Origin: Alkalicoccus luteus
Lineage (GTDB): Bacteria > Bacillota > Bacilli > Bacillales > Salisediminibacteriaceae
Assembly: GCA_052061695.1 (NCBI GenBank)
Contig: JBPZEY010000004.1
DNA length: 64,000 nt
Strand: one strand, 5' to 3'
Made by a program: the position numbers and the translations under genes. Position 1 is the first letter of the stretch. Every line of letters begins with the position of its first letter. Shown here in pieces: positions 34,828 to 43,902 of this stretch. The notes under the pieces are model-generated. The model worked only from the letters and a program-made list of their open reading frames with translations. It was not told the origin of the DNA and searched no databases.

Positions 34828-35430
34828 CTACTCCTCCTCGTTAACCTCTTTTAACGCCGGCATTACTTGCTCCCAGTATTGGCTGCTGTGCGGCACAAGG
34901 TCCTCCTTGGCCAGTACGAGTCGCCTGCCTGTGTCCGAAATCCCGCTGCAGGCAGAACGCACACCCGCAATAAGCTCCTGAAACTCCTCCAGCTTCACGC
35001 TGCAGGCCCCGTCGGCTTCGCCATCGCGAAACTGAAGCCGGTTGACGACATCGCGATCGGTATGCAGCTGGAACACGTGGCAGTGCTCCCGATCTAAAAA
35101 AGCACCGATTTCAATCTCGTCTTGCAGTCGCCCGAGCGGACGCAGGTCCGCCATCGTCACCTGCAGACCGATTTCCTCCTCCATTTCTCTGACACCGTCT
35201 GCCGCCTGTTCACCCGCCGTCAGGTGACCGGCAGCTGTAATATCATAGAGCGCGGGGAAGTCACGCTTTACGCTGCTTCGAAGCTGAAGCACCACATAGC
35301 GGTCTTCCTCGTCATCAAACGTGACCCAGCACTGAAACGTTTCGTGCCATTCTCCTTCGCGGTGCACCTCATCCCGGCTCATCGTGCCTCTTTTCTCGTA
35401 GTCCCTTGTGAAAGTAGTTACGTGCTCCAC
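34828..35430 (-). CDS. Nudix hydrolase
   Basis: 200 residues with an exact Nudix box, GHLTAGEQAADGVREMEEEIGL (Gly-x5-Glu-x7-Arg-Glu-x2-Glu-Glu-x-Gly), so it should cleave a nucleoside diphosphate linked to another group using magnesium. The N-terminal HREGEWHETFQCWV is found in YfcD/IDI-like Nudix proteins of Bacilli. The GTG start at 35430 lies inside the end of the kinase gene after AGGAGG, a 13-base overlap. Confidence 0.88.
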   Translation of the reverse strand: MEHVTTFTRDYEKRGTMSRDEVHREGEWHETFQCWVTFDDEEDRYVVLQLRSSVKRDFPALYDITAAGHLTAGEQAADGVREMEEEIGLQVTMADLRPLGRLQDEIEIGAFLDREHCHVFQLHTDRDVVNRLQFRDGEADGACSVKLEEFQELIAGVRSACSGISDTGRRLVLAKEDLVPHSSQYWEQVMPALKEVNEEE

Positions 35431-36305
35431 ACATCTTCCTCCTCATACCATGCCGGCTTTAATTGCTTAAAGTGATGATGATCGCGTAAAGCCCGGTCGA
35501 TTCGTCGTCTCGTCATCTCCTCTTCTTTCGGAGCAAACATCTGACCCCAGGCAAGCGACGAGAACAGCACCATCGCAGTATATAAGCTGTACCGTTCCCA
35601 AAAAGCAGACGGTACCTGATCGTGAAAGTACCCGTGAATCTGTCCGCAGGCAAAGGCTCTGCTGTCATCGAGCTGAAAGAGCGCTGTTTTGACAAAATCG
35701 TGATAAGGGTCGCCCCAATCCATATTGTCAAAATCAATTACACCCGTCAGCCGGCCGCCGGATACGAGAAGATTTCCAAGATGAAAATCATCGTGCTGCA
35801 GCCGCTCCGGCACACGATTCATCCAATGCCGGTGCCGTTTCACCCATTCTGAGACCTCATGTATTCCCGAAAACGTCAGCTTTTTCTCTTTACACACCGC
35901 TTCGTAGCGGAGGTGCTTTTCCCACGCACGATCGGCCCAGCCGATTTTTTCTGCAGGCGCTTTTACGTCATGAAGCTTCCGCAGCAGAGCGCCTGCTTCT
36001 CGGCCCAGTCTGTACATGTCTGCTTCTGTCTTCGACGCTTTGCAGCTTCGCAGATCTTCTCCTTCGATCCAGCTCAGCTGCACCCAGAGATACGGGGCCT
36101 CTTCCTGCACACACATTACTTCCTGCACAGGCAGCCCCTTCATAAACAGCCGCTCCATCACACGGAGCTGTTCCCGACGCTTTGCCTGCTCTGCAAGCGG
36201 AAACCGTTTTATGACCGACCTTCCTGTCCCGTCCTCTGCCAAGTAGCACGGATGTTGCGAAAATCCTTTTAACTGCTTTACTCGTTTGCCTGCAAATAAG
36301 TCCAT
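35418..36305 (-). CDS. aminoglycoside phosphotransferase (APH) family kinase
   Basis: 295 residues with the protein-kinase-like fold of APH enzymes: the catalytic loop LQHDDFHLGNLLV and the metal-binding VIDFDNMDWGDPYHDFVK. It should phosphorylate a small hydroxylated substrate; many chromosomal members are not antibiotic-resistance enzymes. It is the first gene of a five-gene minus-strand operon (kinase, Nudix, two GNATs, VOC), with AAGGAG before the ATG. Confidence 0.87.
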   Translation of the reverse strand: MDLFAGKRVKQLKGFSQHPCYLAEDGTGRSVIKRFPLAEQAKRREQLRVMERLFMKGLPVQEVMCVQEEAPYLWVQLSWIEGEDLRSCKASKTEADMYRLGREAGALLRKLHDVKAPAEKIGWADRAWEKHLRYEAVCKEKKLTFSGIHEVSEWVKRHRHWMNRVPERLQHDDFHLGNLLVSGGRLTGVIDFDNMDWGDPYHDFVKTALFQLDDSRAFACGQIHGYFHDQVPSAFWERYSLYTAMVLFSSLAWGQMFAPKEEEMTRRRIDRALRDHHHFKQLKPAWYEEEDVWST

Positions 36306-36389
36306 ACTCTTTCTCCTTGAAGCTGTGCATGTTAGAAGACATCCAGGCCTCTCGTTATGTACACTGTCTTTACGAAGGAGGCGATACGC

Positions 36390-36551
36390 ATGTTTCGAAA
36401 ACTCCGCTCCCTGTTTGGAGGACGACGCTGCGAGTTCTGCGGCAAAGCTTCCAGCGAAGCACAGCGCTATGAAGATGAATCAGGCAGACCGATCCATGTC
36501 TGCTTTCAATGTGTACCGTACGCGGAGCGCCGCGGCTATCCGAAGCGTTAA
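36390..36551 (+). CDS. small zinc-ribbon-like protein
   Basis: 53 residues from the ATG at 36390, which follows AAGGAGG. Two CXXC pairs (CEFCGK near residue 13, CFQCVP near residue 38) are spaced for one structural zinc. The N-terminus is basic (MFRKLRSLFGGRR). It stands alone between the APH operon and an SDR gene. No function is recognised. Confidence 0.7.
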   Translation: MFRKLRSLFGGRRCEFCGKASSEAQRYEDESGRPIHVCFQCVPYAERRGYPKR

Positions 36552-36569
36552 CCGCGGCGCCCCGACTGA

Positions 36570-37331
36570 TTAATGCATAACAAGTCCGCCGTCAACGACC
36601 AAGTTCTGGCCGGTCACTGCCCGCGACCACGGCGAGCTGAAAAACAGCACGGCATCCGCCATTTCCTCTGGTGTCGTTACCCGCTGAAGCGGCGTCGTCT
36701 GCCGAATGATATCGAATACCTCCGGTGTCGTTACGCTGCTCGCATCCGTCTTTTCCAGCAGGCCGCCTGATACCATATTGACGGTGATGCCGGACGGACC
36801 GAGCTCCTTCGCTGCATTGCGGGTAAAGCCGAGCAGCGCCGCCTTTCCGGACGTATATTCATGGTACGGAACGACCGGATGTTGAACGAGGTTCGTGCCG
36901 ATCATGATGAGGCGGCCGAATTCCTGCTTCTTCATCGACGGAAGCACGGCTTGCACGACGTTTAACGCCCCCTTCACACTTCCCTCCATCTGTGTTTCAA
37001 ACGATTCCCAAGAGACGTGCTCCAGATCCTCCTGCGCCTCCGGGTCAAACCGGAAATCGACGAGCGCATTATGAACGGCGGTGGACACCGGCGCTCCAAA
37101 ATGACGCTCTCCTTCCTGAACGAGACGCGCTAGTTCTTCTTTCTTTCTGACATCGGCCTGAAGCGCCACTGCCGGTTCCCCAATTTCACGGGCCAGCGCC
37201 TCTGCTTTTTCCTGGCTTTGATAATAATTAATGATTACCCGCGCTCCCTCGGCTGCAAATGCCTTGGCGCATGCGGCACCGAGTCCGCGCCCTGCACCGG
37301 TGATCAGAACAACCTGGTCCCGAATATTCAT
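36570..37331 (-). CDS. short-chain dehydrogenase/reductase (3-oxoacyl-ACP reductase-like)
   Basis: 253 residues with the Rossmann motif TGAGRGLG and catalytic YxxxK in HEYTSGKAALLGF. The usual catalytic Ser is replaced by Thr (MIGTNLVQHPVVPYHEY), as in some FabG-like relatives, and the NNAG motif reads VHNALVD. The substrate is unknown. GGGGAG precedes the ATG; the upstream VOC gene ends 14 bases before the start, so they are probably co-transcribed. Confidence 0.85.
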   Translation of the reverse strand: MNIRDQVVLITGAGRGLGAACAKAFAAEGARVIINYYQSQEKAEALAREIGEPAVALQADVRKKEELARLVQEGERHFGAPVSTAVHNALVDFRFDPEAQEDLEHVSWESFETQMEGSVKGALNVVQAVLPSMKKQEFGRLIMIGTNLVQHPVVPYHEYTSGKAALLGFTRNAAKELGPSGITVNMVSGGLLEKTDASSVTTPEVFDIIRQTTPLQRVTTPEEMADAVLFFSSPWSRAVTGQNLVVDGGLVMH

Positions 37332-37345
37332 ATCTGCTTCTCCCC

Positions 37346-37768
37346 TTATTCGTTTATAATGAGCATGTCGTGATCGTTAAATTTCCAGTCTTCTGAATAG
37401 GCGGCTTCCCAATAATAGCCGTCCGGGTCGCGGAAATAGCCGCTGTACCCTCCCCAATAGACGCGCTGCGCCTCTTTAACGATCGTTCCGCCAGCGTTGT
37501 GAGCAGCTTGCAGCACGTCCCGCACTTCCTGTTCCGATTTTGTGTTGTAGGCAAGCGTCATGCCGGTAAACCCTTCAGAAGGTGCTGCGCCAATATCTTC
37601 AGCAAGCTGGTCTTTTGGAAACAAAGCAAGCCGGGTGCCTGCGTTTTGAAAAAAGATAATCCCGTCCTCCGGGCTGCCGCTCGTTTGCATGCCGAGCCCG
37701 TCCCGGTAAAAGGCAAGCGAACGCTTCAGGCTGCTGCACCCAAGCGTAATGAGATGAATGCTGTTCAC
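37346..37768 (-). CDS. VOC family protein
   Basis: 140 residues with two beta-alpha-beta-beta-beta modules: IHLITLGCSSLKRSLAFYRDGLGM and GFTGMTLAYNTKSEQEV, ending GYSGYFRDPDGYYWEAAY, where the Glu is a typical metal ligand of glyoxalase-fold proteins. GTG start with GGAGGG upstream. It is followed by the SDR gene on the same strand. Confidence 0.85.
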   Translation of the reverse strand: MNSIHLITLGCSSLKRSLAFYRDGLGMQTSGSPEDGIIFFQNAGTRLALFPKDQLAEDIGAAPSEGFTGMTLAYNTKSEQEVRDVLQAAHNAGGTIVKEAQRVYWGGYSGYFRDPDGYYWEAAYSEDWKFNDHDMLIINE

Positions 37769-37910
37769 GTAAATCCCTCCTCCGCTCTTTTATTCGATTC
37801 TGATTCAAGGATTCCTCTATTTTCCTGCAGGCGTTTTACATTTTCAGCTTGCGGCGTTATGATACGTAGGGATATTCTTCTCGATATTTATGTGAAAAGA
37901 GGGAGACGTT

Positions 37911-38450
37911 ATGGCATACGAAATCCATGATACGATGCTTTCCGAGGAAACGATTCAACGACGTGTTCAGGAGCTTGCGGATGAGATTCAGAAGGATTTT
38001 CACGATGAGCCCGTCACGTTGATTGCAGTATTGAAAGGCTCGTTCGTCTTTGCAGCTGATCTGATGCGGGCGTTTAAGTCAACGGTCAATGTTCAGGTCG
38101 ACTTTATCTCGGTTTCCAGCTACGGCAATCAGACAGAAACGACCGGCAAGGTCAAGCTGTTAAAGGATCTCGACAGCAACATCACCGGCGAAAACGTCGT
38201 CGTCGTGGAAGACATCGTCGACAGCGGCTTGACGCTTGATTTTCTCGTCGATCACCTGCGCATGCACCGTCCCAAAAAGATGGCTGTCTGCACGCTGCTC
38301 GACAAACCGGAGCGCCGCCGCGTGGAACTGCCGATCGATTACGTCGGCTTCGTGATTCCCGATGAATTTATCGTCGGCTATGGCATTGATTACGCCCAGC
38401 AGTTCCGCAACCTTCCGTATATCGCAAGCGTACGTCAGACAGCTGAATAA
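37911..38450 (+). CDS. hpt: hypoxanthine phosphoribosyltransferase
   Basis: 179 residues. The PRPP-binding motif VVVVEDIVDSGLTL and the N-terminal LIAVLKGSFVFAADL are diagnostic; the C-terminal YVGFVIPDEFIVGYGIDY is the usual purine-binding end. It converts hypoxanthine or guanine with PRPP to IMP or GMP in purine salvage. Its usual neighbours tilS and ftsH are absent here, so this may be a second copy or a relocated gene. Confidence 0.94.
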   Translation: MAYEIHDTMLSEETIQRRVQELADEIQKDFHDEPVTLIAVLKGSFVFAADLMRAFKSTVNVQVDFISVSSYGNQTETTGKVKLLKDLDSNITGENVVVVEDIVDSGLTLDFLVDHLRMHRPKKMAVCTLLDKPERRRVELPIDYVGFVIPDEFIVGYGIDYAQQFRNLPYIASVRQTAE

Positions 38451-38459
38451 GCGATGCGT

Positions 38460-38488
38460 AAGCCGTCCTCAGGGGGCGGCTTCTTTGC
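38460..38488 (+). terminator. hairpin after hpt
   Basis: AAGCCG and CGGCTT flank a GC-rich inner stem (TCC/GGG) directly after the hpt stop, with CTTTG following. The T-tract is short. Confidence 0.55.
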
Positions 38489-38580
38489 TGATCATTCGAT
38501 CCGGAAAGCCGTGCAAAGGCGTGAAGCTGTTTCTGTGCAGCGACCGAGGAACGGTGCCGGTCTTACTGTGCCTGCACAAA

Positions 38581-38607
38581 AAAGAAGCGGCGCGCGGCCG
38601 CTTCTTT
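38581..38607. terminator. terminator between hpt and convergent SDR gene
   Basis: AAAGAAGCGG (38581-38590) and CCGCTTCTTT (38598-38607) form a perfect 10-bp stem; an A-run precedes it, so it works best for the minus-strand SDR gene that ends at 38622. Confidence 0.75.
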
Positions 38608-38621
38608 CTCGTTTACTGTTA

Positions 38622-39371
38622 TCAGCCCTGATTGTTCGGGCGGACAATAATTTCGTTCACATCGACGTTTTTAGGCTGCTGAACCGTGTAATAGACAGCT
38701 TCAGCGATGTCCTTGCTGTCAAGCGGCGTCATTTTGCCTTTGCCGAAATTCTTTTCGAACATTTCCAGCACGTCTTCGTCTGTGATCGTTTCTGTCAGCT
38801 CCGTATCGACAACGCCTGGTGAAATGGATGTCGTACGGATATCAGTGCCGGCGAGCTCTTTGCCGAGACCTTCCATGATCACGCGTGCTGCAAACTTCGT
38901 GCCGCAGTAAACGGCTCCGGAAGGCATGATTTCATGGCCCGCAATCGAGGACGTTGTAATAATGTGTCCGCTGTTCTGCTCCTGCATATGCGGCAGCACA
39001 GCGTGAATACCATACAATACGCCCTTAATGTTAACGTCGACCATCTTTTCCCACTCATCGACCTTGCCTTTTTCCATGAAGCTGAGCGGCATCAAGCCGG
39101 CGTTGTTGAAAAGCACATCGACGCCGCCGAACGTGTCGACCGTAAACTGGATCAGCTCGTGGACTTCATCCTTTGACGTCACATCCGTCTGCTTGATCTC
39201 TACTTTACCTGGCTTGTCCTGCAGGCTGTTCTGAAGCTCTTCAAGCCGTTCTTTTCGACGCGCAGCAAGCACGACGTTCGCTCCTTCGTCTGCAAACTTT
39301 GCAGCTGTTGCTTCTCCGATTCCGCTGCTTGCGCCGGTGATAACAATCGTTTTTCCGTTCATATCAGACAT
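38622..39371 (-). CDS. SDR family oxidoreductase (YdfG-like)
   Basis: 249 residues with TGASSGIG, FNNAGLMPLS and the catalytic Ser-Tyr-Lys in TTSSIAGHEIMPSGAVYCGTKFA. The SPGVVDTEL segment follows as usual. It resembles NADP-dependent 3-hydroxy acid dehydrogenases of the YdfG type. AAAGGTGG precedes the ATG. It is a single-gene unit with its own terminator. Confidence 0.87.
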   Translation of the reverse strand: MSDMNGKTIVITGASSGIGEATAAKFADEGANVVLAARRKERLEELQNSLQDKPGKVEIKQTDVTSKDEVHELIQFTVDTFGGVDVLFNNAGLMPLSFMEKGKVDEWEKMVDVNIKGVLYGIHAVLPHMQEQNSGHIITTSSIAGHEIMPSGAVYCGTKFAARVIMEGLGKELAGTDIRTTSISPGVVDTELTETITDEDVLEMFEKNFGKGKMTPLDSKDIAEAVYYTVQQPKNVDVNEIIVRPNNQG

Positions 39372-39443
39372 GGTAGAACCACCTTTTCGTCATTTTTGCG
39401 TGCACGGTTTGTCTACCCGCAATTGTCTGATTAAAAACGCGGC

Positions 39444-40070
39444 TTAGTACAGCCGCTCCCGGTATCCGGTCTGAAGACGTTCTTCAAGCTCTGCTTCCGA
39501 CTGCTCGGAAGCGGCGTGTGCCTTCATCATTTCTGCAGCACGCGGCAGGCTTTCGACCTTCGGCCACGTGTCCGGCTTCCAAAGCTCAGAACGCCTCAAC
39601 GCCTTGGCACAATGGACGAAACAGCTCTCCACTGTCACCCCGATCGCAAGCCACGGCTTCTTTTCCTTCACCGCCATGCTTGCTAGCAGGTCTTCCTCTT
39701 CTGTTAATACGGCTGTCCCATTGACGCGGAGCGTTTCACCCATCCCCGGGATGAAAAATTCCAGTCCGACGTGCGGATTTTCGATCAGATTAAGGAGAGA
39801 GTCGAATCGTTTATTACCCGGCCGCTCCGGAATGACGAGCCGCTGATCGTCCAGCACGCGGACAAAGCCGGGCTGATCGCCGCGCGGTGAAGCCTGGCAC
39901 CTCCCTGACGCGTCCGCCGTTGCCATGACCAGAAATGGGGAGCGCGCGATAAACGAAGCCGCATGATGGTCAATCAGCTGAATTTCTTTTTTAACGGCAA
40001 GTTCACTCGGGGCTCCCAGCTTTTCCCGCAGCGCAGCCTCTGAGGTGATCATGTCTTTCCAGTCCGTCAT
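39444..40070 (-). CDS. FMN-dependent PPOX-type flavoprotein (MSMEG_1061-like)
   Basis: 208 residues with the split-barrel flavin fold of pyridoxamine-phosphate-oxidase-like proteins. FLVMATADASGRCQASPRGDQPGFV, RPGNKRFDSLLNLIENPHVGLEF and VHCAKALRRSELW are characteristic of the MSMEG_1061 subgroup. The ATG overlaps the stop of the penicillin acylase gene (ATGA) with GGAGG upstream, so translation is coupled. The natural substrate is unknown. Confidence 0.87.
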   Translation of the reverse strand: MTDWKDMITSEAALREKLGAPSELAVKKEIQLIDHHAASFIARSPFLVMATADASGRCQASPRGDQPGFVRVLDDQRLVIPERPGNKRFDSLLNLIENPHVGLEFFIPGMGETLRVNGTAVLTEEEDLLASMAVKEKKPWLAIGVTVESCFVHCAKALRRSELWKPDTWPKVESLPRAAEMMKAHAASEQSEAELEERLQTGYRERLY

Positions 40071-42583
40071 GATGCGCCCTCCGGCACGAACCGCACCCGG
40101 TTCATGTCTTCTGCCTCTTCTTTATTGTAAATCATCTCTTCAAATTCTCCTTCCGTCCAAATGGTCATCTGATCTTCATAGTGCGGCGAGCGCCACTGAC
40201 CGGACTGTCCTGGAATGTTCACGTCGTAAAACCGGTCTGTGGAGGCTAAATCTCCGATAAACCGCCAGCCCGCACCGTGATTGGCGATCCCGGTTTCCTC
40301 ATCAAAGCTTGACGCTCCCGGCGTAAATCCGCTTCCGCCCATCTCCCCGCCGTTTACGTTCAGCAGATGATTTAACGGCCAGACCGCTCCGAGCGGATGC
40401 GCAATTTCCACCTGGTGCCAATCTCCCCAACGCCAGGTTGAGGCACTGCCGCCCTGCAGCTCCTCCGCCTGCTGGACGGCTTCAAAAAACGTTTCCCGAG
40501 CGGCTTTGGCAAAAGGGACTTGATACCGCTCATCGAGATACGCAAAAACGACATCCGTTTCCGCAGCATCGGCTATGACCCGGTGTCTCGATACGTGATT
40601 CGTCACCTCAACCTGCAGATAGCGCTCAAACAACGTTTGCGGCAGCCCTTCGTACCAAAGGTGCCAGATGAGCGCTCCGCTGCTGTCGACATCTTCGAGA
40701 TAATCCCACCGTTCGAGCTGCTCCAGTGCCTCTTCCTCTAGATCGGACAGCTCGCCCAGTATCTCCCCTTCCAGATCCGTTCCGCCGTGCAGTTCTACAT
40801 CCCAGTCACGGACCGCTTCTGTCATGAGCGGAACGAGCATTTCTGCCTGCGTATTGACGACATCGGTCTGCATCTCCCGCATCGTTTCCAGCGTAAATGG
40901 ATCGCCGGATGCCTGCTGTTCGGCAATCATCTCCTCCAGCCGGAGACCGCGGTAGGGAAAGTAGCTGCGCCCGATTTCATAGTCAAAGTCCTCATCAACC
41001 GGCATGTGGTTTGCCGTCATCACATAGCCCTGCTCCGGGTTCATCTCGCCCGGAAGTTCATCCGGCTCCAGAAACCCATCCCACTGAAAGTCCGGATCCC
41101 ACCCCGGAACCGGAAACATGCCGTCACCGTTCTGGCGCACAGGCAGAAGCGCCTGTCCCTGCCAGCCGAAATTACCGTCTGTATCTGCAAAAACCCAGCC
41201 AAGCCCCGGAGTGACAAACCCTTCCAGTCCAGCTGCGAATTCTTCAGCGGTTTCCGCCCGATTGACACGGAGAATGCCGTCGAGTTCTTCACCGGGCTCC
41301 AGCCCGCTCCAGCGCAAAGAATATGCCTGATACGGCCCTTCTTCGATCACCCGGTTCATTACCGGGCCATTTCTCGTTTCGTCCACGTAGTGAACATACG
41401 GCTCCGGTTCATCGTCAATGTGTATTTCCTCATAATGACGCTCGGCTTCTTCCCATTCACCGTCATATAAGTATTCATTCGGATTTTCCGGATTCACCTG
41501 TTCCAGAAACACATCCTCGTAGTCCGCGCTCAGTGACGTGACACCCCAGGCAACCTCTCCGTTATGACCGAGCACGACGCCGGGGATACCGGGCACCGTC
41601 ACGCCAATCGAATGAAAATCGCCGGTAAGCTCCAGGTGCGTCTGATACCATACGCTCGGCACAGCAAGATCCAGGTGCGGATCGTCCCCGATCATTGGAG
41701 CACCTGATTCCGTCCACTCCCCGCCGATAACCCAGTTGTTGCTCCCGTTCCACGGCTCCGGCAGCAGCTCCGACAGCTCCTCCAGGTCCGGCTCCACGAT
41801 CCCCGCCTGCTCCTTCGTCAGCTCCTCATAGGCTGCGACAGCCGTGCTTTCTGAAGCTTCCGGCAGACCGTCTCCTATCACCGGAAATTCGTCTGCTTCG
41901 GCATAGTCGGGAAACATCGCTTCCGCTTCTGCCCCGAAGCGGCGCACGAGTTCATAGTGAGTCAGCTCATCCCGGAAATTCCCTGTAAGCGTGTAGCCCA
42001 TGTACTTAACGGCAATGGCTGTATCTTCAGCTGTCCATTCATCCGGCCGGTAGCCGAGAATGCGAAATTCCAGCGGCTGTTCACCCGCCTCAAACGCATC
42101 ATCAATGTAACCTGTGACCCCGGCCGCAAAGGCATCCACCATCCGGGCCGTTTCCTCATCAAACTGCTCGATGATCCCATCGACTGCGCGGTGCATCCCA
42201 TAGGAACGGAAATACTTATCGCTTTCCAGTGCATCCTCGCCGATCACCTCTGCCAGGCGCCCGCCGGCTAGCCTGCGGGTCATGTCCATTTGAAACAGCC
42301 TGTCCTGAGCCATCACGTATCCTTGCGTATAAAACAAATCTTCCAGCTCGTCCGCCTGAATCTTTGCGACGCCGCGGCTGTCCCGGATTACTTCCACTTC
42401 TGCCGTGAGAGGCGCCTCGATCGTTTCCCCGTCGAGCTTCGGATGGCTCTGGGCTGAAAACCACCAGATAAACAGCAGTCCTGCCAGCAGCAAACTGCAC
42501 ATCGTGAGCAGCATGATAATTCCGACACGCACGTAACGGCGCTGAAAAAATGGTTTTTTCTCTATGTAGCCTCGGTCCTGCAT
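40067..42583 (-). CDS. penicillin acylase family protein (Ntn hydrolase)
   Basis: 838 residues: an N-terminal membrane segment (20-42), the alpha-chain region (EVIRDSRGVAKIQA, YTQGYVMAQDRLFQMD), then the autocleavage and nucleophile site at Gly280-Ser281 in WNGSNNWVIGG. The precursor should self-cleave to free Ser281 as the N-terminal nucleophile and hydrolyse an amide outside the membrane. The family includes penicillin G acylases, cephalosporin acylases and acyl-homoserine-lactone acylases; the substrate here is unknown. GGGGGAATC precedes the ATG. It is coupled to the PPOX flavoprotein gene. Confidence 0.9.
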   Translation of the reverse strand: MQDRGYIEKKPFFQRRYVRVGIIMLLTMCSLLLAGLLFIWWFSAQSHPKLDGETIEAPLTAEVEVIRDSRGVAKIQADELEDLFYTQGYVMAQDRLFQMDMTRRLAGGRLAEVIGEDALESDKYFRSYGMHRAVDGIIEQFDEETARMVDAFAAGVTGYIDDAFEAGEQPLEFRILGYRPDEWTAEDTAIAVKYMGYTLTGNFRDELTHYELVRRFGAEAEAMFPDYAEADEFPVIGDGLPEASESTAVAAYEELTKEQAGIVEPDLEELSELLPEPWNGSNNWVIGGEWTESGAPMIGDDPHLDLAVPSVWYQTHLELTGDFHSIGVTVPGIPGVVLGHNGEVAWGVTSLSADYEDVFLEQVNPENPNEYLYDGEWEEAERHYEEIHIDDEPEPYVHYVDETRNGPVMNRVIEEGPYQAYSLRWSGLEPGEELDGILRVNRAETAEEFAAGLEGFVTPGLGWVFADTDGNFGWQGQALLPVRQNGDGMFPVPGWDPDFQWDGFLEPDELPGEMNPEQGYVMTANHMPVDEDFDYEIGRSYFPYRGLRLEEMIAEQQASGDPFTLETMREMQTDVVNTQAEMLVPLMTEAVRDWDVELHGGTDLEGEILGELSDLEEEALEQLERWDYLEDVDSSGALIWHLWYEGLPQTLFERYLQVEVTNHVSRHRVIADAAETDVVFAYLDERYQVPFAKAARETFFEAVQQAEELQGGSASTWRWGDWHQVEIAHPLGAVWPLNHLLNVNGGEMGGSGFTPGASSFDEETGIANHGAGWRFIGDLASTDRFYDVNIPGQSGQWRSPHYEDQMTIWTEGEFEEMIYNKEEAEDMNRVRFVPEGAS

Positions 42584-42604
42584 CGTTGATTCCCCCTGCT
42601 TTTG

Positions 42605-43216
42605 TTACCAGCCTCTGCCGGCTTTCGTGTGGTCGATGCTGCAGCTTACCTCGATCTTTCCGTTCGTTCCGTCCCAGTCCACGATCGTCAAACACGTTTC
42701 ATGCACATATGGCGGTTCCCAAATACGACGGAGCGGACGATCTTCAAATCGGTTAATCAAAAGCTTGATCACAACGGTGTGCGTAACGAGCAGAACGTTC
42801 CCGCTCGAGGTCCGGCTGATGTCCTCCAAAAAGCCATTCACGCGCTTCTCCACTTCGCCGTACGTTTCGCCGCCGTTCGGCTGAAAGCGCTCCGGATCCT
42901 CCCAAAACGTCTGCCACGTCTTTTTTTCGGAAGGGTGCAGGTCTTCCTGACGCTTTCCTTCCATCGAACCGAGGCGCATCTCCTTTAAGCCCTCGTGCAC
43001 GTGAATCTGCTGATCAGGCACAAGAATGTCAGCTGTCTGCTCTGCCCGCTTGAGCGGACTGGCCCATGCTTCATCAAAGGGAACCTCTTTGATCCTCTCC
43101 CGAAGCAGCCCGGCATCGCGGATTCCCGTCTGGGTGAGCGGCGAATCGCCCCATCCCTGCATCCGCTTTTCCACGTTCCATTCTGTCTGTCCGTGCCTCA
43201 CGATATACAGTTTCAT
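42605..43216 (-). CDS. histidine phosphatase family protein
   Basis: 203 residues. The RHG motif (IVRHGQTEWNVEKRMQGW) holds the phosphorylated His, and the second His is in LLVTHTVVIKLL; the Glu-containing LKEMRLGSMEGK supplies the acid. It belongs to the phosphoglycerate-mutase-like phosphatases (PhoE/CobC type). The ATG at 43216 suits AAGGGAGG better than the one two codons upstream. It precedes the acylase gene by 21 bases and may share its transcript. Confidence 0.88.
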   Translation of the reverse strand: MKLYIVRHGQTEWNVEKRMQGWGDSPLTQTGIRDAGLLRERIKEVPFDEAWASPLKRAEQTADILVPDQQIHVHEGLKEMRLGSMEGKRQEDLHPSEKKTWQTFWEDPERFQPNGGETYGEVEKRVNGFLEDISRTSSGNVLLVTHTVVIKLLINRFEDRPLRRIWEPPYVHETCLTIVDWDGTNGKIEVSCSIDHTKAGRGW

Positions 43217-43336
43217 CGGCATCCTCCCTTTCTATGCTTCTCTTTACTTCCCTGCTGGCCGTGCATTTTCCTGCCTGCTGTTAGCTTTCCGGCTGAGCGG
43301 GTATGAGTAAACGGACGACGAAAGGAGGAGGAAAAA

Positions 43337-43879
43337 ATGGATTCCAAACAAGCGAAAGACCGCTACAGCTCCATTTACGATCTGCGCTCACGGGGTGTCT
43401 TTTTCGTCTCTGTCCGGGACGGGGATCGGGGCCACTTTCATTTCGGCTGCTGGAGCACTCAGTGCTCGCATGAGCCGCCGCAGATGATCACGTGCTTTCC
43501 GAAAGAGTTCGAAGGGACAAAGCTGCTTGAAACCTCTAAACGGTGGGGACTCAGCATGGCCGCAGCCGATCAGGAGCAGCTCCACGATACGTTTTTCTCA
43601 GGCAGCCAGTCGATCGAGGCACTTGGCGAGGACCAGTTTTTCTACACGAAAAACGGTACGCCGATTTTAAAGGATGCCGTGGCCTATTTTGATATGGAGG
43701 TGCGCGAGCTGATCGACAGCGGCGATTTTGTGATCGCCATCGGCTATATTGTCGAAGGAGAGGCGCTTCATCCTGATAAAAAAACGTTGAACGTCGAATA
43801 CCTTTCTGCCGAGCGCGACGACGATTACATGACCGGAGCGCTGACGCTTCCGTTTGACGGATTTGATTTGAAAAAGTAG
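43337..43879 (+). CDS. flavin reductase-like (split-barrel FMN) protein
   Basis: 180 residues. The core PPQMITCFPKEFEGTKLLETSKRWGLSMAA and GDFVIAIGYIVEGEAL resemble flavin reductase / DIM6-NTAB domain proteins that bind FMN and interact with flavin enzymes. A Cys-rich patch (FGCWSTQCSHEPP) near residue 40 is unusual. GGAGGAGG precedes the ATG. The next gene, an amidohydrolase, starts 23 bases later on the same strand. Confidence 0.68.
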   Translation: MDSKQAKDRYSSIYDLRSRGVFFVSVRDGDRGHFHFGCWSTQCSHEPPQMITCFPKEFEGTKLLETSKRWGLSMAAADQEQLHDTFFSGSQSIEALGEDQFFYTKNGTPILKDAVAYFDMEVRELIDSGDFVIAIGYIVEGEALHPDKKTLNVEYLSAERDDDYMTGALTLPFDGFDLKK

Positions 43880-43902
43880 CCGGACAGGAGGAGGCAGCGT
43901 TC

